Source: Zonotrichia leucophrys gambelii (lineage: Eukaryota > Chordata > Aves > Passeriformes > Passerellidae). From it: a stretch of DNA of 64,000 bases. Position numbers and translations under genes: made by a program. The notes beneath the pieces were generated by a model. The model was not told the origin of the DNA. It ran no database searches and was given only the letters and a program-made list of their open reading frames with translations. How positions within the stretch are numbered: position 1 is the first letter of the stretch; every line of letters starts with the position of its first letter. The DNA lies in NCBI RefSeq assembly GCF_028769735.1, contig NC_088176.1:18261501-18325500 (forward strand). The letters are read 5' to 3'. This document shows, one piece after another, positions 63,145-64,000 of this stretch.

Positions 63145-64000
63145 AAAAAACACAGGTCTCATGCCATGCATTTTAATCCTCAGTGATTTGCTCTGTTTTC
63201 AAAAGCTGTCACTGAACCTGAATCAAAATTAGAAATATCCTTATGTGTATATGAAAATAGTGGAAATGTACGCTCCAGATATTTCCCTGCATTTTTCATT
63301 TAGGTGGGAAGATATAAAATGGCATGATATTACCGTGTCAGCAGCATCACTCCCTGCCAAAATACAGTCTCTGAAAATCACACAAAACTTCAATGGTATT
63401 ATAAATTTGAGAGCCCTGCCAAGCTCTTGTCAGTGCTTCATTTATTGCCTTTGAGTCAGCTTTGGCTCTTTCTCTAGCAAATCTTTGTTAAGCATCCCAT
63501 TCCTTCACTTCTGGGTACAGCAATTGCTTCACATTTTGCAATGGAGAGGAGATCTCAGATCTAAATCTATTCCAGTAGGTTTTTTGACACAGGTGGGTGG
63601 TCAGGGAAGACAGAGATAAATGTGTGTCTTTGGGCAAAATTTGAGAGTGCTGTACATTGTACTTAGCATCACCTGAGCCATCTTGTCAAACCATGCAGAC
63701 ACAGGTTGGGACTTGACACAGAACACACCTCCTTTTCTCTTGGGGGGCAACAGCATCTAAAGAGGCTTTCAGGTATGTCCCCTGGGACCTGCTGAACATC
63801 CAGAACTTCTTTAGAAAACGTCTGCATGACTTTGTAATGATTTTTTTACTGGAGCAGAGGGACTAGAGAAGCAGGAAAGAGGACAAATTTATTTTGATGA
63901 GTTGCTCCAGCTGAATAACGTAAAGGAAAAGTTTCAGAATAGCCGGAGACTGAGAAAAGATGCAGGAAGTTATTAAAATTTTTCTTGATAGCATTTGCAG
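63145..64000. other. Intron 1 of copy E and beyond
   Basis: No start exon, TATA box or repeat was identified. The sequence does not match the intron 1 of copies C and D, so the duplication block does not extend here. Confidence 0.45.

Noticed and set aside
63661..63705. ATG followed by GTTTGA on the minus strand as a start exon for copy E
   Set aside because: The donor is far from consensus and there is no TATA-like element at the spacing seen in the other copies.

Overview
The window is vertebrate nuclear DNA and almost certainly avian. It carries CR1 non-LTR retrotransposon fragments, a solo LTR with a 6-bp target duplication, long A+T-rich introns and intergenic DNA, GT-AG split genes, and no prokaryotic gene organisation. 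A passerine is plausible from the LTR inserted in a CR1, but the species cannot be fixed from sequence alone.

Layout. 1-24.7 kb holds no gene I can support: one short GC-rich island with a minisatellite (about 1.86-2.29 kb), two CR1 tails, small repeats, and otherwise unremarkable non-coding DNA. At 24.71-25.85 kb on the minus strand lies an intact single-exon coding region for the neuropeptide Y receptor Y4 (NPY4R). 26-36.5 kb is gene-free.

From 36.5 kb to the end, all on the minus strand, is a tandem family of beta-microseminoprotein (MSMB/PSP94) genes, small secreted ten-cysteine proteins. I could rebuild the four-exon structure by reading splice sites and phases: exon 1 contributes only the ATG, exon 2 the signal peptide and first cysteine, exon 3 the middle cysteines, exon 4 the C-terminal half. 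There are five apparently intact copies: A 36506-38779, B 45383-48694 (closest to mammalian MSMB), C 53864-56036, D 58663-60255, and E 61664-63139 (first exon beyond the window). A sixth, decayed or very divergent copy is represented by one exon-3-like segment at 51761-51863. Copies C, D and E sit in 3-4 kb tandem duplications whose blocks are mosaic: C matches D over exons 1-2, C matches E across most of intron 3, and D matches E in the 3' flank. This indicates recent duplication plus gene conversion or unequal crossing-over.

Between copies A and B a CR1 element (minus orientation) is split by a 606-bp solo LTR with perfect TGTCGG/CCGACA ends and a GTCCAG target duplication. Nothing links NPY4R and the MSMB array functionally except proximity and common strand. 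The array itself looks like an actively diversifying secreted-protein family.
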